The notes beneath the pieces were generated by a model, which saw nothing but the letters and a program-made list of their open reading frames with translations, was not told where the DNA came from and did no database searches. The translations under genes and the position numbers were made by a program. DNA of 64,000 bases, taken from positions 124,001 to 188,000 of the forward strand of contig NZ_JNWO01000008.1 of assembly GCF_000716435.1 (NCBI RefSeq), written 5' to 3'. Shown piece after piece: positions 46,544-55,093 of the stretch; position 1 is the first letter of the stretch; the number at the start of each line of letters is the position of its first letter. The stretch is from Streptomyces xylophagus. GTDB lineage: Bacteria; Actinomycetota; Actinomycetes; Streptomycetales; Streptomycetaceae.

Positions 46544-47305
46544 TCAGGTCTCCTCGTCGGTCCGGGTGGGTTCCGCGTCCGGGGAGAAGCGGAGACGGTG
46601 GGCGACCACGTCGGCGGCGACGTCGGCGAGCCGGCGTCCCTGCGTATAGGCGTAGGCGCGCAGCCGTACGAAGGCTTCGTCGATGCCGACGCCGAGCTGG
46701 ACGGTGAGGATGCCGGTGGCCTGGTCGATCTCCGCCCGGTAGCCGCCCAGGTCCTCGAAGCCCCGCTCCAGCAGTACTCCGTCGACCGGTGCGCCTGTCT
46801 CCTCGATCCGGGCGTCGAGCAGGAGCAGCGTCGCGAGATCGGCGAACGCCATCGCGTCGGCCAGCTCCTCCGTGCCCAGCACGGTGGGGACGTCGGCGTA
46901 CAGGTCGAGGACTCCTGGGCTGATCGCCCCCATTTGCAGGGGGAGTGCGAAGACGGCGCGTGCTCCGGCTTCCAGGGCCGCGTCGGCGAACACGGCCCAG
47001 TGGTCCTGGAGTTGACTGGTGCGCAGGTCGGGTGTGAGGACGGCGGAGCCGTGGGTGAACGCGTCCACGCAGGGCCCCTCGCCCAACGTGAGCTGGAGTT
47101 CTTCCAGTTGTTCGCTGATGGTGTCGGTGCTGCAGAGGGGATGGCTTGCCGCGGTGCGGGACATTGCCGATACGCCGGCGCCGCCGACCGGGAGTGCTGC
47201 CACGGCCGCGGTGCACACGTCCAGCACGCCGACCCGGGCACCGCGTCGGGCGGCCTGCTCGGCGACCAGTACCTGGATGCGGGCCGAGCGGCTGTCGGAC
47301 CTCAC
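46544..47305 (-). CDS. GAF-ANTAR regulator 1
   Basis: The 253-residue protein is a second GAF-ANTAR paralogue. The GAF region (about 15-165) has LTLGEGPCVDAFTHG near 73-87. The ANTAR region (about 175-240) has IDQATGILTVQLGVGIDEAFVRL. GTG at 47305 overlaps the TGA of the acetyltransferase gene (GTGA), so the two are co-translated. Together with the neighbour it forms a tandem pair, suggesting related but different inputs. Confidence 0.85.
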   Translation of the reverse strand: MRSDSRSARIQVLVAEQAARRGARVGVLDVCTAAVAALPVGGAGVSAMSRTAASHPLCSTDTISEQLEELQLTLGEGPCVDAFTHGSAVLTPDLRTSQLQDHWAVFADAALEAGARAVFALPLQMGAISPGVLDLYADVPTVLGTEELADAMAFADLATLLLLDARIEETGAPVDGVLLERGFEDLGGYRAEIDQATGILTVQLGVGIDEAFVRLRAYAYTQGRRLADVAADVVAHRLRFSPDAEPTRTDEET

Positions 47306-47961
47306 TCGGGCCACCGGGTCCGGGCATCGTGGGTGAGATCGTCCAGTCTCGCCGCGGTTCGTTCTCCGAGGGGAAGGACCAGCACCCGCAGCAGCGCGGC
47401 GCTCATGGGCCGCCAGATCTCTCCTGCGTCCAGCCATCCCCAGGAGCGGAGCGAGGCGAGGGTGGGGTGATCGTCGGGATCCGCCAGGGTGGCGCCGAGG
47501 GATGCCTGGTGGTCGCTCAGCAGCCGCTCCTGCAACCGGCGGCCCACACCTTGGTCCTGCGGGCGGATCAAGGTGTCGGTGATGGCGAACACGCCGCCGG
47601 ACGCGGTGAGTTGCTCGATGCTGTGCGGGAGTGCTCCGTCGAACCCGAGCCACCAGAAGCCGTCGCTGCGCACCGGGAATCCGAAGGCGCATCCGACCAG
47701 GTGGTCAGTCTCCGCGATCACCATGGCGAACCCCGGCCTGCGGATGTCGCCGGTGAGACGGTTCAGGAAGTCCTGGCGGCTGCGGCTGCGGTGCGCCTCG
47801 GCGGCGGACCTCTCGCGGGAGTCGATGTACAGATCCGCCAGCTCCCCGCCCAGGCCCTGTGCCAGCCAGTGGTTCACGCGGCGCAACCGCACCGCCTCCA
47901 GGGTGGACGACTCGCCTGTGCGGGGCTCGTGTTGCTGCTTCTGCTCCGGCTGGGCCGTCAT
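47302..47961 (-). CDS. GNAT-family acetyltransferase-like protein
   Basis: The 219-residue protein has an N-terminal helical part and a GNAT-like core: AMVIAETDHLVGCAFGF near 77-93 and the acetyl-CoA loop RPQDQGVGRRLQERLL near 133-148. The substrate is unknown. Its ATG overlaps the stop of the STAS gene (ATGA) and its stop overlaps the next gene, making a tightly coupled operon. Confidence 0.72.
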   Translation of the reverse strand: MTAQPEQKQQHEPRTGESSTLEAVRLRRVNHWLAQGLGGELADLYIDSRERSAAEAHRSRSRQDFLNRLTGDIRRPGFAMVIAETDHLVGCAFGFPVRSDGFWWLGFDGALPHSIEQLTASGGVFAITDTLIRPQDQGVGRRLQERLLSDHQASLGATLADPDDHPTLASLRSWGWLDAGEIWRPMSAALLRVLVLPLGERTAARLDDLTHDARTRWPE

Positions 47962-48389
47962 CGCGCATCGCCCGAACCGGCGGCCACCAGTGGCGTACGC
48001 CGGGGCGGCGGGGGCGGGGGTTGGACGGCCGGGGCCGGGACATTCCCGGGGGGAGGTGACAACTGTTCGACCGGAGGGCCGAGGAGCAGGGACCCGGAGC
48101 CGGTGAGGTCCAGGATCCGCCCCAACGTCGGTGGCGGGTGGTGCAGTTGCAGGATGCCGCCGGCCTCGGTCGTCTTCTGCATGGCGTAGAGGAAGGCGTT
48201 GAGGCCGCTGCAGTCGCAGAAGGTCACGGGGGTGAGGTCGACATCGACGATGCGGATGCCGTCGTACAGGCACCGCGCCAGGGCCGCGCGCAGCAGCGGC
48301 GCCGATTCCAGGTCGATCTCACCGGACAGGGTGATCAGTGCCCGGTTGCGTCGGTCATGACGGTGGATGGTGAGCCGTGGGAAGGGCAT
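47958..48389 (-). CDS. STAS-domain anti-sigma factor antagonist
   Basis: The 143-residue protein has a STAS domain (about 5-105) with LSGEIDLESAPLL and the phosphorylation-site loop FCDCSGLNAF, Ser near 59. A proline-rich tail follows. Such proteins release a partner anti-sigma factor when unphosphorylated, in SigB/SigF-type stress circuits. It is the first gene of the STAS-GNAT-ANTAR-ANTAR operon. ATG at 48389 has GAGGCGTC upstream. No anti-sigma or sigma gene is nearby. Confidence 0.87.
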   Translation of the reverse strand: MPFPRLTIHRHDRRNRALITLSGEIDLESAPLLRAALARCLYDGIRIVDVDLTPVTFCDCSGLNAFLYAMQKTTEAGGILQLHHPPPTLGRILDLTGSGSLLLGPPVEQLSPPPGNVPAPAVQPPPPPPRRTPLVAAGSGDAR

Positions 48390-48833
48390 GACGCCTCGGA
48401 TCAAAAGACCGTCCGGCGGCGGACGCGGGGGCGCCGGGATTCCCGGCCCCTTGGCGCGCTGCCGACGGGGGCGTACGTTCGGCGGAGGCGGAGCAGCGGC
48501 CGGCCGGCAGCCTGTGCGACAGGACAGTGGACCCACCCGGTTCCCTCCAGGGATGCGCCGGGTGACGGACGAAGAGTCCGCTCCCCGGAGCTATCTGTGT
48601 CGAGCAACGACAAGTCGCCGGGGTCTGGGACGTCCGTACAGCAGCATAGTCCTCGACCCGGCACGGCAGACGGCCCCAGGCCGCCCGGTCTCAGGATGTG
48701 GACGGCGTCGAAAGGCCGGTGGCGCGTGCATGTCCGGTGCGCTGCACGGTACTTGGGGGGAGCGGCACGAAGGTGGCGGCCGACAGCCGCCCAGGGACGG
48801 CAGCCCGTCGACTGCCCGAGGAGGTGGCTTCGC
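48390..48833. other. 444-base divergent intergenic region
   Basis: It lies between the STAS operon and the Asp23 gene and must hold their divergent promoters. No gene is credible here. GAGGAGG just before 48834 is the Asp23 ribosome-binding site. Confidence 0.5.
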
Positions 48834-49328
48834 ATGACGGAGCCGAACGGTTCGATCCTGTACAGGTCCGATCCCGACGATCCGGGTACGGGCGCGGGTG
48901 CGACGCCGCAGACCGCACAGCCCGGGTCTCAGGAACCGCCGGCCACCCGGGGCCGGACGACCATCGCGGACGGGGTGGTGGAGAAGATCGCCGGGATCGC
49001 CGCACGGGAAGTCCCCGGAATCCACGCGCTGGGCGGCGGATTCACCCGCACCATGGGCGCCGTACGCGACCGGGTCCCCGGCGGGCACGCGAGCGCGGGG
49101 CGTGGCGTCAAGGTCGAGATCGGCGAGAAGCAGACCGCCATCGACCTCCAGGTCGTCGTCGCCTACGGAGTCGGCATCCGGGAGGTCGCCGCGGAGGTCC
49201 GCGAGAACGTGATCGCCGCGGTGGAACGGATGACGGGCCTGGAGGTCGTCGAGGTGAACATCGCCGTCGACGACGTGCACCTGCCGGACGAGGACACGTC
49301 GGAGAGCAGCGACGACCGGGTGCTCTAG
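48834..49328 (+). CDS. Asp23/Gls24 family envelope stress protein
   Basis: The 164-residue protein has a disordered N-terminus (about 1-40) and an Asp23 domain with IADGVVEKIAGIAAREVPGI near 44-63 and VVVAYGVGIREVAAEVREN. An acidic tail follows. Asp23 proteins are membrane-associated and tied to envelope or alkaline stress. It is preceded by GAGGAGG and followed by a strong terminator, so it is monocistronic. Confidence 0.9.
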   Translation: MTEPNGSILYRSDPDDPGTGAGATPQTAQPGSQEPPATRGRTTIADGVVEKIAGIAAREVPGIHALGGGFTRTMGAVRDRVPGGHASAGRGVKVEIGEKQTAIDLQVVVAYGVGIREVAAEVRENVIAAVERMTGLEVVEVNIAVDDVHLPDEDTSESSDDRVL

Positions 49329-49330
49329 TC

Positions 49331-49365
49331 GCGATGGGGCAGCGGCAGGGCCTCTGCCCCATCGC
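49331..49365 (+). terminator. Terminator after the Asp23 gene
   Basis: Arms GCGATGGGGCAG (49331-49342) and CTGCCCCATCGC (49354-49365) flank an 11-base loop right after the stop codon. Confidence 0.88.
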
Positions 49366-49501
49366 TCCTTGCGGCAGAGGGGCAGCCGCCGACGGCAGGC
49401 GGTGTTCGCCTGATCCGGGCTCAACTCGGCCCCGCTGATGGGTAGTTCCGAGGTGGCTCCGCGTTCGGGTCCGTCGGCGGAGGATGGAACACATCGCTCG
49501 T

Positions 49502-49729
49502 TCAGCGTCGACTGGCGCTCCGCCGGCTGGAGTTGCCCCGGTTCGAGTTTCCCCGGCTGGAGCTTCGCCGGGTGGACCAGCCCGACCCCACGCCGGCCGA
49601 GTGCGCGGCGAGGAAGGCGAGCCCGAGGAGCATGAGGCTCATCGGGCTGAAGATCACGTCGGTCGACGTCTCGGTGACACGGATGATGAAGGCGATGGCG
49701 AAGAACGCGGCGGCCACGAACGCAAGCAT
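49502..49729 (-). CDS. Small membrane protein with Arg/Ser tail
   Basis: The 75-residue product has two hydrophobic helices (about 2-17 and 27-46) and a tail of Ser/Arg/Asn repeats. ATG at 49729 is preceded by GGGGTAGACAG. Similar short proteins are frequent in Streptomyces; no function is assignable. The tail codes with a repeated 15-base pattern around 49505-49560. Confidence 0.6.
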   Translation of the reverse strand: MLAFVAAAFFAIAFIIRVTETSTDVIFSPMSLMLLGLAFLAAHSAGVGSGWSTRRSSSRGNSNRGNSSRRSASRR

Positions 49730-49987
49730 CTGTCTACCCCTACCGGTGGACGACGAGCCACACGTGATCCCGGTGGCTGCGCCGCTGTCTGCCGGATTCC
49801 CCGGACGGCGCCGATCAGTCGTCTCCCGCAGGCCGACCGATTCGAGATGGCCAGGTGATGAACAGATCCGGTGGTTCGTGCCACGGACGCGATCCGTGCA
49901 AGTGTGGGAAGCGGACAGGCCGACATCGAGCACCTGGACACTGATCGGCTGCCGCGGTCGGCCGTCTGCGACAGTGAGGAGCGCCCC

Positions 49988-50308
49988 ATGGGCGCGAACA
50001 CGGCCGAAGCCGCGGTACCTGACGCCATTCAGGAACTGACGAACCGACTGACGACCTCCTACGCCGACCTGCTGACGGCTGCGATCGTGCGGGACGTGGT
50101 GCAGGACTCCTACCGGCCGCTCAGCAACGCTCGTATCCCCACCTACGTGCCGATCCTCGTCGAGCACAGCTGCCGCACCAAGCTACGGCAGCTCACCCGG
50201 CGCTCCGATCCCACGGTTCTCGTCCGTGAGCATTCGGTCGGGGCACGCGGCCACTCGATCACGAGGGCCTGTCGAAGGGTGCGGGTTGTCCTGACCCGCT
50301 CGGCATAG
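49988..50308 (+). CDS. Three-helix-bundle dimerisation-domain protein
   Basis: The 106-residue protein has AIQELTNRLTTSYADLL, IVRDVVQDSYRPLSNARI and TYVPILVEHSCRTKLRQL. This is the three-helix module found alone or at the N-terminus of actinobacterial low-molecular-weight phosphatase-like proteins. A basic tail follows. ATG at 49988 has GAGGAGCG upstream. A role as a small dimeric regulator is only a guess. Confidence 0.6.
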   Translation: MGANTAEAAVPDAIQELTNRLTTSYADLLTAAIVRDVVQDSYRPLSNARIPTYVPILVEHSCRTKLRQLTRRSDPTVLVREHSVGARGHSITRACRRVRVVLTRSA

Positions 50309-50350
50309 GCGCGGTGCCCACGGCTTTCGGCACGTGGAAGGCACGGTCCG

Positions 50351-51364
50351 CTACTGCAGCGCGTGGACCGCGGCGGAGAACAGCGGGGGCATGCGGGATG
50401 CCGCGGGGACGATGAGGCGGGCGGTGCCGGGACGGTGGCTCGCGGTGAGCAGGGCCCCGGTCAGTAGTCGGTGGCGTCGGGTCAGCCGGGCCCAGGCGCG
50501 TTCGTAGTCGTCGGGGCGGTCTGCGGCCAGGCAGCGGACGGCTGCCCCGGCCGTTGCCAGGGCGAGGGCGATGCCCTCGCCGGTGAGGGCGTCCAGGTAG
50601 CCCGCCGCGTCGCCGACGAGCAGAACACGGCCGGCGGTTTTGCGCCGCACCCGCTGCCGCAGGGGTCCGGCGCCGCGTACCTCTGTCGCGGTCGGGCCGT
50701 GCAGGGATGCGGTGAGGGCCGGGAAGTCGGCCAGGTGTTCGTCGTAGCCGCGGCGGTTACGACTGAGGACCGCGACGCCCACCAGGTCGTCGTCGACCGG
50801 TGTCACATAGGCCTCGCCGTGCCGGGACCAGTGGACCTCGACGAAGTCCGTCCACGGTTTGACGCGGTAGTGGCGGCGCAGTCCGTAGCGGCCGTGGGGG
50901 CGGCCCGGCAACTCCAGTCCCAGGCTGCGGCGCAGGGGGGAGTGCAGGCCGTCCGCGGCGATCAGCCAACGGGCAGTGGTTCCGGCGGCGGTGACTGTGT
51001 CCGCGTTCTGGCGCACCTCGCCGACCTTGCCCGGCAGCATGCGCACGCCGAGGTCGAGCGCGCGCCGGTGCAGGGCGGAGTGCAGTGTCGTACGGCGGAT
51101 TCCCAGCCCGTTGCCGTCGCGGAAGGACGCTTCGGCGCGGGTGGTGCCGTCCAGGTAGCGGATGCCGCGCAGTTCGCGGCCACCGACCTCGACGCCCAGT
51201 GCGCGCAGCGCGGCGACACCGCCGGGCATGACTCCTTCTCCACAGGCCTTGTCCACGGGCGTGGTCCGGGGTTCGACGACGACGGCCTCCAGGCCGGCGA
51301 GTGCGGCGTGGATGGCGGCGGCCAGTCCGGCGGGTCCGCCGCCGGCCACCAGGACGTCGATCAC
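50351..51364 (-). CDS. FAD-dependent oxidoreductase (geranylgeranyl-reductase/SrsC-like)
   Basis: The 337-residue flavoprotein has the N-terminal dinucleotide fold GGGPAGLAAAIHAA (about 8-21), the second FAD motif LLVGDAAGYLDALTGEGI near 258-275, and ADGLHSPLRR in between. It matches group A flavin oxidoreductases, either hydroxylases or prenyl reductases. GTG at 51364 overlaps the stop of the methyltransferase gene, so it is co-translated. By analogy with the S. griseus srsABC operon it could hydroxylate a resorcinol to a hydroquinone; with UbiA nearby, prenyl reduction is the alternative. Confidence 0.85.
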   Translation of the reverse strand: MIDVLVAGGGPAGLAAAIHAALAGLEAVVVEPRTTPVDKACGEGVMPGGVAALRALGVEVGGRELRGIRYLDGTTRAEASFRDGNGLGIRRTTLHSALHRRALDLGVRMLPGKVGEVRQNADTVTAAGTTARWLIAADGLHSPLRRSLGLELPGRPHGRYGLRRHYRVKPWTDFVEVHWSRHGEAYVTPVDDDLVGVAVLSRNRRGYDEHLADFPALTASLHGPTATEVRGAGPLRQRVRRKTAGRVLLVGDAAGYLDALTGEGIALALATAGAAVRCLAADRPDDYERAWARLTRRHRLLTGALLTASHRPGTARLIVPAASRMPPLFSAAVHALQ

Positions 51365-51891
51365 GCCGGTGCGGTGACGGTCGCGGTGGCCAGGGCCTGG
51401 TTCTCGCAGCGGATGCGGACGGTGAGCAGGGCGGCGTTGAGTACCGTGAACGCGGCCGCGGTGACCCAGGCGGTGTGGACGAGCGGCAGGGCCACGCCCT
51501 CGGCGACGACCGCCACGTAGTTCGGATGCCGCAGCCACCGCCACCGGTAGGGGCCGCTCGTCACCAGCGGCAGGCCGGGCACGACGATCACCCGGGTGTT
51601 CCAGCGGGGACCCAGGGTGCGGATGCACCACCACCGCAGTGCCTGGGCGCCCACCAGCACGGCCAGCATCGGCCAGGCCAGGGCGGGTACGAAGGGCCGG
51701 TCGCCCAGCCAGACCTCGGCCGGGCAGGCGGCCAGCAGGCCGGTGTGGAGGGCGACCATCGCGGGGTAGTGGCCCTGCCCGGCGACGGTCGCGCCGCGGG
51801 CGGTGCTCCAGCGTTCGTTGCGGCGGGCGACGACGAGTTCGGCGACGCGCTCGACGGCGACAGCGGCCACCAGCAGTCCGTACCAGATCAT
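51361..51891 (-). CDS. Isoprenylcysteine carboxyl methyltransferase-family membrane enzyme
   Basis: The 176-residue protein has four to five hydrophobic helices and the C-terminal SAM-binding signature GPYRWRWLRHPNYVAVV near 117-133 with conserved R-H-P-x-Y. Family members in type III PKS operons (SrsB) O-methylate phenolic lipids in the membrane. It lies between the PKS and the flavoprotein. AAGGACAC precedes ATG; the 80-base gap to the PKS gene contains a 9-bp tandem repeat. Confidence 0.87.
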   Translation of the reverse strand: MIWYGLLVAAVAVERVAELVVARRNERWSTARGATVAGQGHYPAMVALHTGLLAACPAEVWLGDRPFVPALAWPMLAVLVGAQALRWWCIRTLGPRWNTRVIVVPGLPLVTSGPYRWRWLRHPNYVAVVAEGVALPLVHTAWVTAAAFTVLNAALLTVRIRCENQALATATVTAPA

Positions 51892-51907
51892 GTGTCCTTG
51901 AGTCCTT

Positions 51908-51934
51908 CATGCAATTCATGCAATTCATGCAATT
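51908..51934. repeat. Three exact tandem copies of CATGCAATT
   Basis: Three perfect 9-base units lie at 51908-51916, 51917-51925 and 51926-51934 in the PKS-methyltransferase gap. The flank GAGTCCTTC occurs on both sides. The AT-rich unit stands out in this sequence and looks like slippage-prone DNA. Confidence 0.9.
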
Positions 51935-51971
51935 CGCGTATTTGAGTCCTTCGTGTCTTCGAAGGTCCGAA

Positions 51972-53039
51972 CTACCAGCGCAGCAACACGAGTTCGCAGG
52001 CGAAGCCGGGTCCCATGGCCAGCAGTACGCCCGGGGTGCCCGGCGGCGGGCGGTGTTCGGCGAGGGTGTCGCGCAGTACGTGGAGTACCGACGACGAGGA
52101 CAGGTTGCCGACGTCGGCCAGGTGACGCCAGGTCACATCGAGGGCGTCGTCGGGCAGGTCGAGGGCCTCGGTGACGGCATCGAGGACCTTGGGGCCGCCG
52201 GGGTGGCACACCCAGGCGGTCACGTCCTTCGGCTTGATCCCGTGGTCGCCGAGGAACCCCTCGACGTCCTCGGCGAGGTAGCGGCGTACGACGTCGGGGA
52301 CCCGCGGGTCGAGGACGATCCGGAAGCCGGTGTCCTTGATGTCCCAGCCCATGACGCGCCCGGTGTCCGGGTACAGGTGGCTGCGGGTGTCCACGATCGT
52401 CGGGCCGGCGGTCTCGTCCGGGCGGCGCGGACGGTTCGCGCCGCAGGCGACGACCGCGGCGGCGCCGTCGCCGAACAGTCCGGTGGCGACCAGGTTGGCC
52501 AGGGAGGCGTCGTCGCGCTGGAAGGTGAGCGAGCACAGTTCGACCGACAGCAGCACCGCCACGTCGTCGGGCCGGCCCAGCAGGTAGTCGTGCATACGGG
52601 CCAGCCCTGCGGCACCACCTGCACAGCCCAGGCCGAACAGAGGGAGCCGTGTGACGTCCGGCCGCAGTCCGAGGCGGCCGACCAGCCGTGCGTCGATGGA
52701 GGGGATGGCGACACCGGTGACGGAGGTGAAGACCAGCAGGTCCACGTCGGCCGGGGACAGACCGGCCAGGTGCAGTGCGTCCCGGACGGCCTTGGCGCCG
52801 AGGTCGGTGGCGGCGGCGATGTAGACGTCGTTGGCGGCGCCGAATCCGTCGAGTTCTCCGTACCGTTCGAGTGGCAGCGTCATATGGCGCGAGTGGACCT
52901 GCGCGCTGCGGTGCAGCCGGTCCAGGACCCGGCGGTCGGTGCCCTCCGGCAGGCAGGTGCGGGCCACCATGTCGGTGATCTCGGACTGGGTGCGACGGTG
53001 CGGTGCGAGAGCACCTCGAACGGCGGCGATCCGCGTCAT
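51972..53039 (-). CDS. Type III polyketide synthase
   Basis: The 355-residue chalcone-synthase-fold enzyme has the catalytic triad Cys139 (FGLGCAGG), His279 (CHPGGPK) and Asn312 (GNLSSSS), with the C-terminal loop GPGFACE. It condenses an acyl starter with malonyl units, probably a long-chain starter giving alkylresorcinol or pyrone, since the downstream genes match phenolic-lipid tailoring. ATG at 53039 opens the family's usual N-terminus; the frame continues upstream but that is shadow. It is the first gene of the PKS-methyltransferase-flavoprotein operon. Confidence 0.92.
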   Translation of the reverse strand: MTRIAAVRGALAPHRRTQSEITDMVARTCLPEGTDRRVLDRLHRSAQVHSRHMTLPLERYGELDGFGAANDVYIAAATDLGAKAVRDALHLAGLSPADVDLLVFTSVTGVAIPSIDARLVGRLGLRPDVTRLPLFGLGCAGGAAGLARMHDYLLGRPDDVAVLLSVELCSLTFQRDDASLANLVATGLFGDGAAAVVACGANRPRRPDETAGPTIVDTRSHLYPDTGRVMGWDIKDTGFRIVLDPRVPDVVRRYLAEDVEGFLGDHGIKPKDVTAWVCHPGGPKVLDAVTEALDLPDDALDVTWRHLADVGNLSSSSVLHVLRDTLAEHRPPPGTPGVLLAMGPGFACELVLLRW

Positions 53040-53189
53040 GTGGTTCCCGTCCGGTTGGCGACTGGAGTGAGTCGCTCCCCACGTGTTCCCCGGACCGGTA
53101 CTTCGACACCATGCATCGCCCGTACGGCCGTCCGCCCAGGACAGCGCGTGCTGCGGCCGGGTCTGGCCCGGGCGCCTACGATCGGCCGG

Positions 53190-54059
53190 GTGGGCACTCC
53201 CGAGCACGCGACGACCGGCGGCCCCGGGGCGAGTTGGGCCGGCCGGATGGTCGGCCTGGCCGGGTCGTGCCACCCCGGGCCGGTCGTGGCGGTCACCGCC
53301 CTGATGGCCGCGCTCGCCGTCACCGCGGGCCAGGGCGCCGCGCGTTGTGTCCTGACCGCCGCGGCCGTACTGACCGGGCAGTTGTCCGTCGGCTGGTGCA
53401 ACGACGCGTTCGACGCGCGCCGGGACATCGCCGCCGGCCGCCGCGGCAAACCCGTGGTCGACGGCACGGTCGGTGTGACGGAGGTGTGGGTGGCCGCGTA
53501 TGCCGCGCTGGCGCTGTGCGTGCCGCTGTCGTTCGCATGTGGTCTGTGGGCGGGCGCCGTTCACCTGGCCGGGGTGGCGGCGGCGTGGGCGTACGACCTG
53601 CGGCTCAAGGCGACGGCATGGTCCTGGGCACCGTACGCGGTGGGCTTCGCCGCGCTCCCCGCGTTCGTGGCACTGGGTCTGCCCGGGCAGCCGTGGCCTG
53701 CCTGGTGGGTCGTCACCGCCGGGGCGCTGCTGGGGGTAGGCGCGCATCTGGGCGATGTGCTGCCGGACATCCGCGGAGATCTGGCGACGGGCGTACGGGG
53801 CTGGCCGCACCGGCTGGGCCCGGACGGCGCGCGGCTGCTGCTGCCGGTGCCGCTGGTGGCCGCGTCCGCGGTACTGGCGCTGGGGCCCGCCGGGCCGCCC
53901 GGCAGGTGGGGAGTGGCGGCGCTCTTGGTGGCCGGACTGGTCGCGGTGGCGGGGACGGTGCTGGGCCGCCGCCGGGAGCGGGCAGCGTTCGCGGCAGCGG
54001 TCGCCGTGGCGGTGGTGGACCTGGCGTTGCTGCTGGTGCGCGGCACCGGGATCGCCTGA
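53190..54059 (+). CDS. UbiA-family prenyltransferase
   Basis: The 289-residue membrane protein has about eight helices and both Asp-rich motifs: NDAFDARRD near 75-83 and DVLPDIRGD near 188-196. UbiA enzymes attach a prenyl chain to an aromatic acceptor in the membrane. It is divergent from the PKS operon with 150 bases between, so the two units may share regulation. GTG at 53190 was chosen; ATG 20 codons later also fits the first helix. Confidence 0.87.
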   Translation: MGTPEHATTGGPGASWAGRMVGLAGSCHPGPVVAVTALMAALAVTAGQGAARCVLTAAAVLTGQLSVGWCNDAFDARRDIAAGRRGKPVVDGTVGVTEVWVAAYAALALCVPLSFACGLWAGAVHLAGVAAAWAYDLRLKATAWSWAPYAVGFAALPAFVALGLPGQPWPAWWVVTAGALLGVGAHLGDVLPDIRGDLATGVRGWPHRLGPDGARLLLPVPLVAASAVLALGPAGPPGRWGVAALLVAGLVAVAGTVLGRRRERAAFAAAVAVAVVDLALLLVRGTGIA

Positions 54060-54246
54060 CCGCGTCCTCTCGCACCGCAGGCGGTAGGGGAGTTCCTGCT
54101 GCGCATCGTGATCGCAACCCAGTGGCGCAGCTGGCGTGATCTGCATCTGCATGCGCGGGGCGTGTCTTCGCCGACTGTCGTCGAGCAGCACTCCGTCGGG
54201 TCGAACAGGAGGACACTGGGCCGGGCAGTGCGAGGAAGGCGGTCTG

Positions 54247-54447
54247 ATGGCGGCCGATTACGCAGGGGACATGCCGTTTGACGAGGTCCAGCGTCGGGCC
54301 GTTGAGGAGATCGTGGAGGCGGTCCGCAGCAGGAAGCACCGGCGTGCCGGTGTCCTGCTGGAGCAGTTCGTGGTGAGTGCCAATCTCACCGCGCTCGGTG
54401 CGTTGCGGACAGCGTTGCGGGAACTCGACCCGAGCCCGAAGCCGTGA
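54247..54447 (+). CDS. Small helical protein, unknown
   Basis: The 66-residue acidic/basic helical protein contains EEIVEAVRSRKHRRAGVLLEQFV and ends in a proline tail. ATG follows GAGGAAGGCGG. No membrane segment and no recognised family. The composition suggests a real small gene. Confidence 0.5.
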   Translation: MAADYAGDMPFDEVQRRAVEEIVEAVRSRKHRRAGVLLEQFVVSANLTALGALRTALRELDPSPKP

Positions 54448-55093
54448 AGGACGCGGGCAGACTGCTGCCGGGATCACCGGCGACATGCCCGGGCCAGGGG
54501 TCCTGGTGCGGAAGTCGTCAACGGTCGCCGCCGGATGCGGGCGGGCATCGGCGGCGGCCGCACGGTGCGAGGACGGCGCCCCCTCCCGTCGCCGCCCTCG
54601 CACTGACGATCCTCACCGCCCGCCCGGGGTACGCGGGATTCATCCCGGGCTCGAAGAGGGCTGGGGAGGACGAGGTGGCTGGAGCCGCGTTGTCGGTGAT
54701 GCTGCTCCAGCCGCTCACAGTGGTCGGAATGTCACTGCGGCCCGGGGACTGGAGGCCAACACACGCGGGCTGGTAGCCCGTCGCCGACCGCGGTCGACAG
54801 AGGGGCCAGGGCCCTGCTCGTAGCGTAGACCGGGCCTGGGCGGACCGACACCATGCGATTCGGACGAATGCGGCCGGGTAGCCCGGGGGCAGTGCGGCAG
54901 GCTGTAGCGGGCCGAGGGCGGGCCACGCGCCGGCGGTCAGGTCGCCCTCGGGCGCGATTGCGGCCGTCTGCTTGAGGCAGCCCGTGCAGCAGTCGCCGCC
55001 GCTCCAATCGGGACGGGAACAGGGACGGGGGCCGGGGACGGTGACGGTGACGGTCTGGTCGAACACTGGCCACCTGCTGAGCCGGCCGTGTTC
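54448..55093. other. 646-base region without a clear gene
   Basis: Long open frames exist on both strands but look like chance frames in GC-rich DNA. No motif, signal or ribosome-binding site makes one credible. The TetR gene ends at 55094. Confidence 0.5.

Noticed and set aside
45748..47241. Single 497-codon protein covering both ANTAR genes
   Set aside because: Only the last 238 residues read as GAF-ANTAR; the first half is an out-of-frame reading of the second ANTAR gene, which has its own start.
51908..51934. CRISPR array
   Set aside because: Units are 9 bases with no spacers and no cas genes anywhere in the window.
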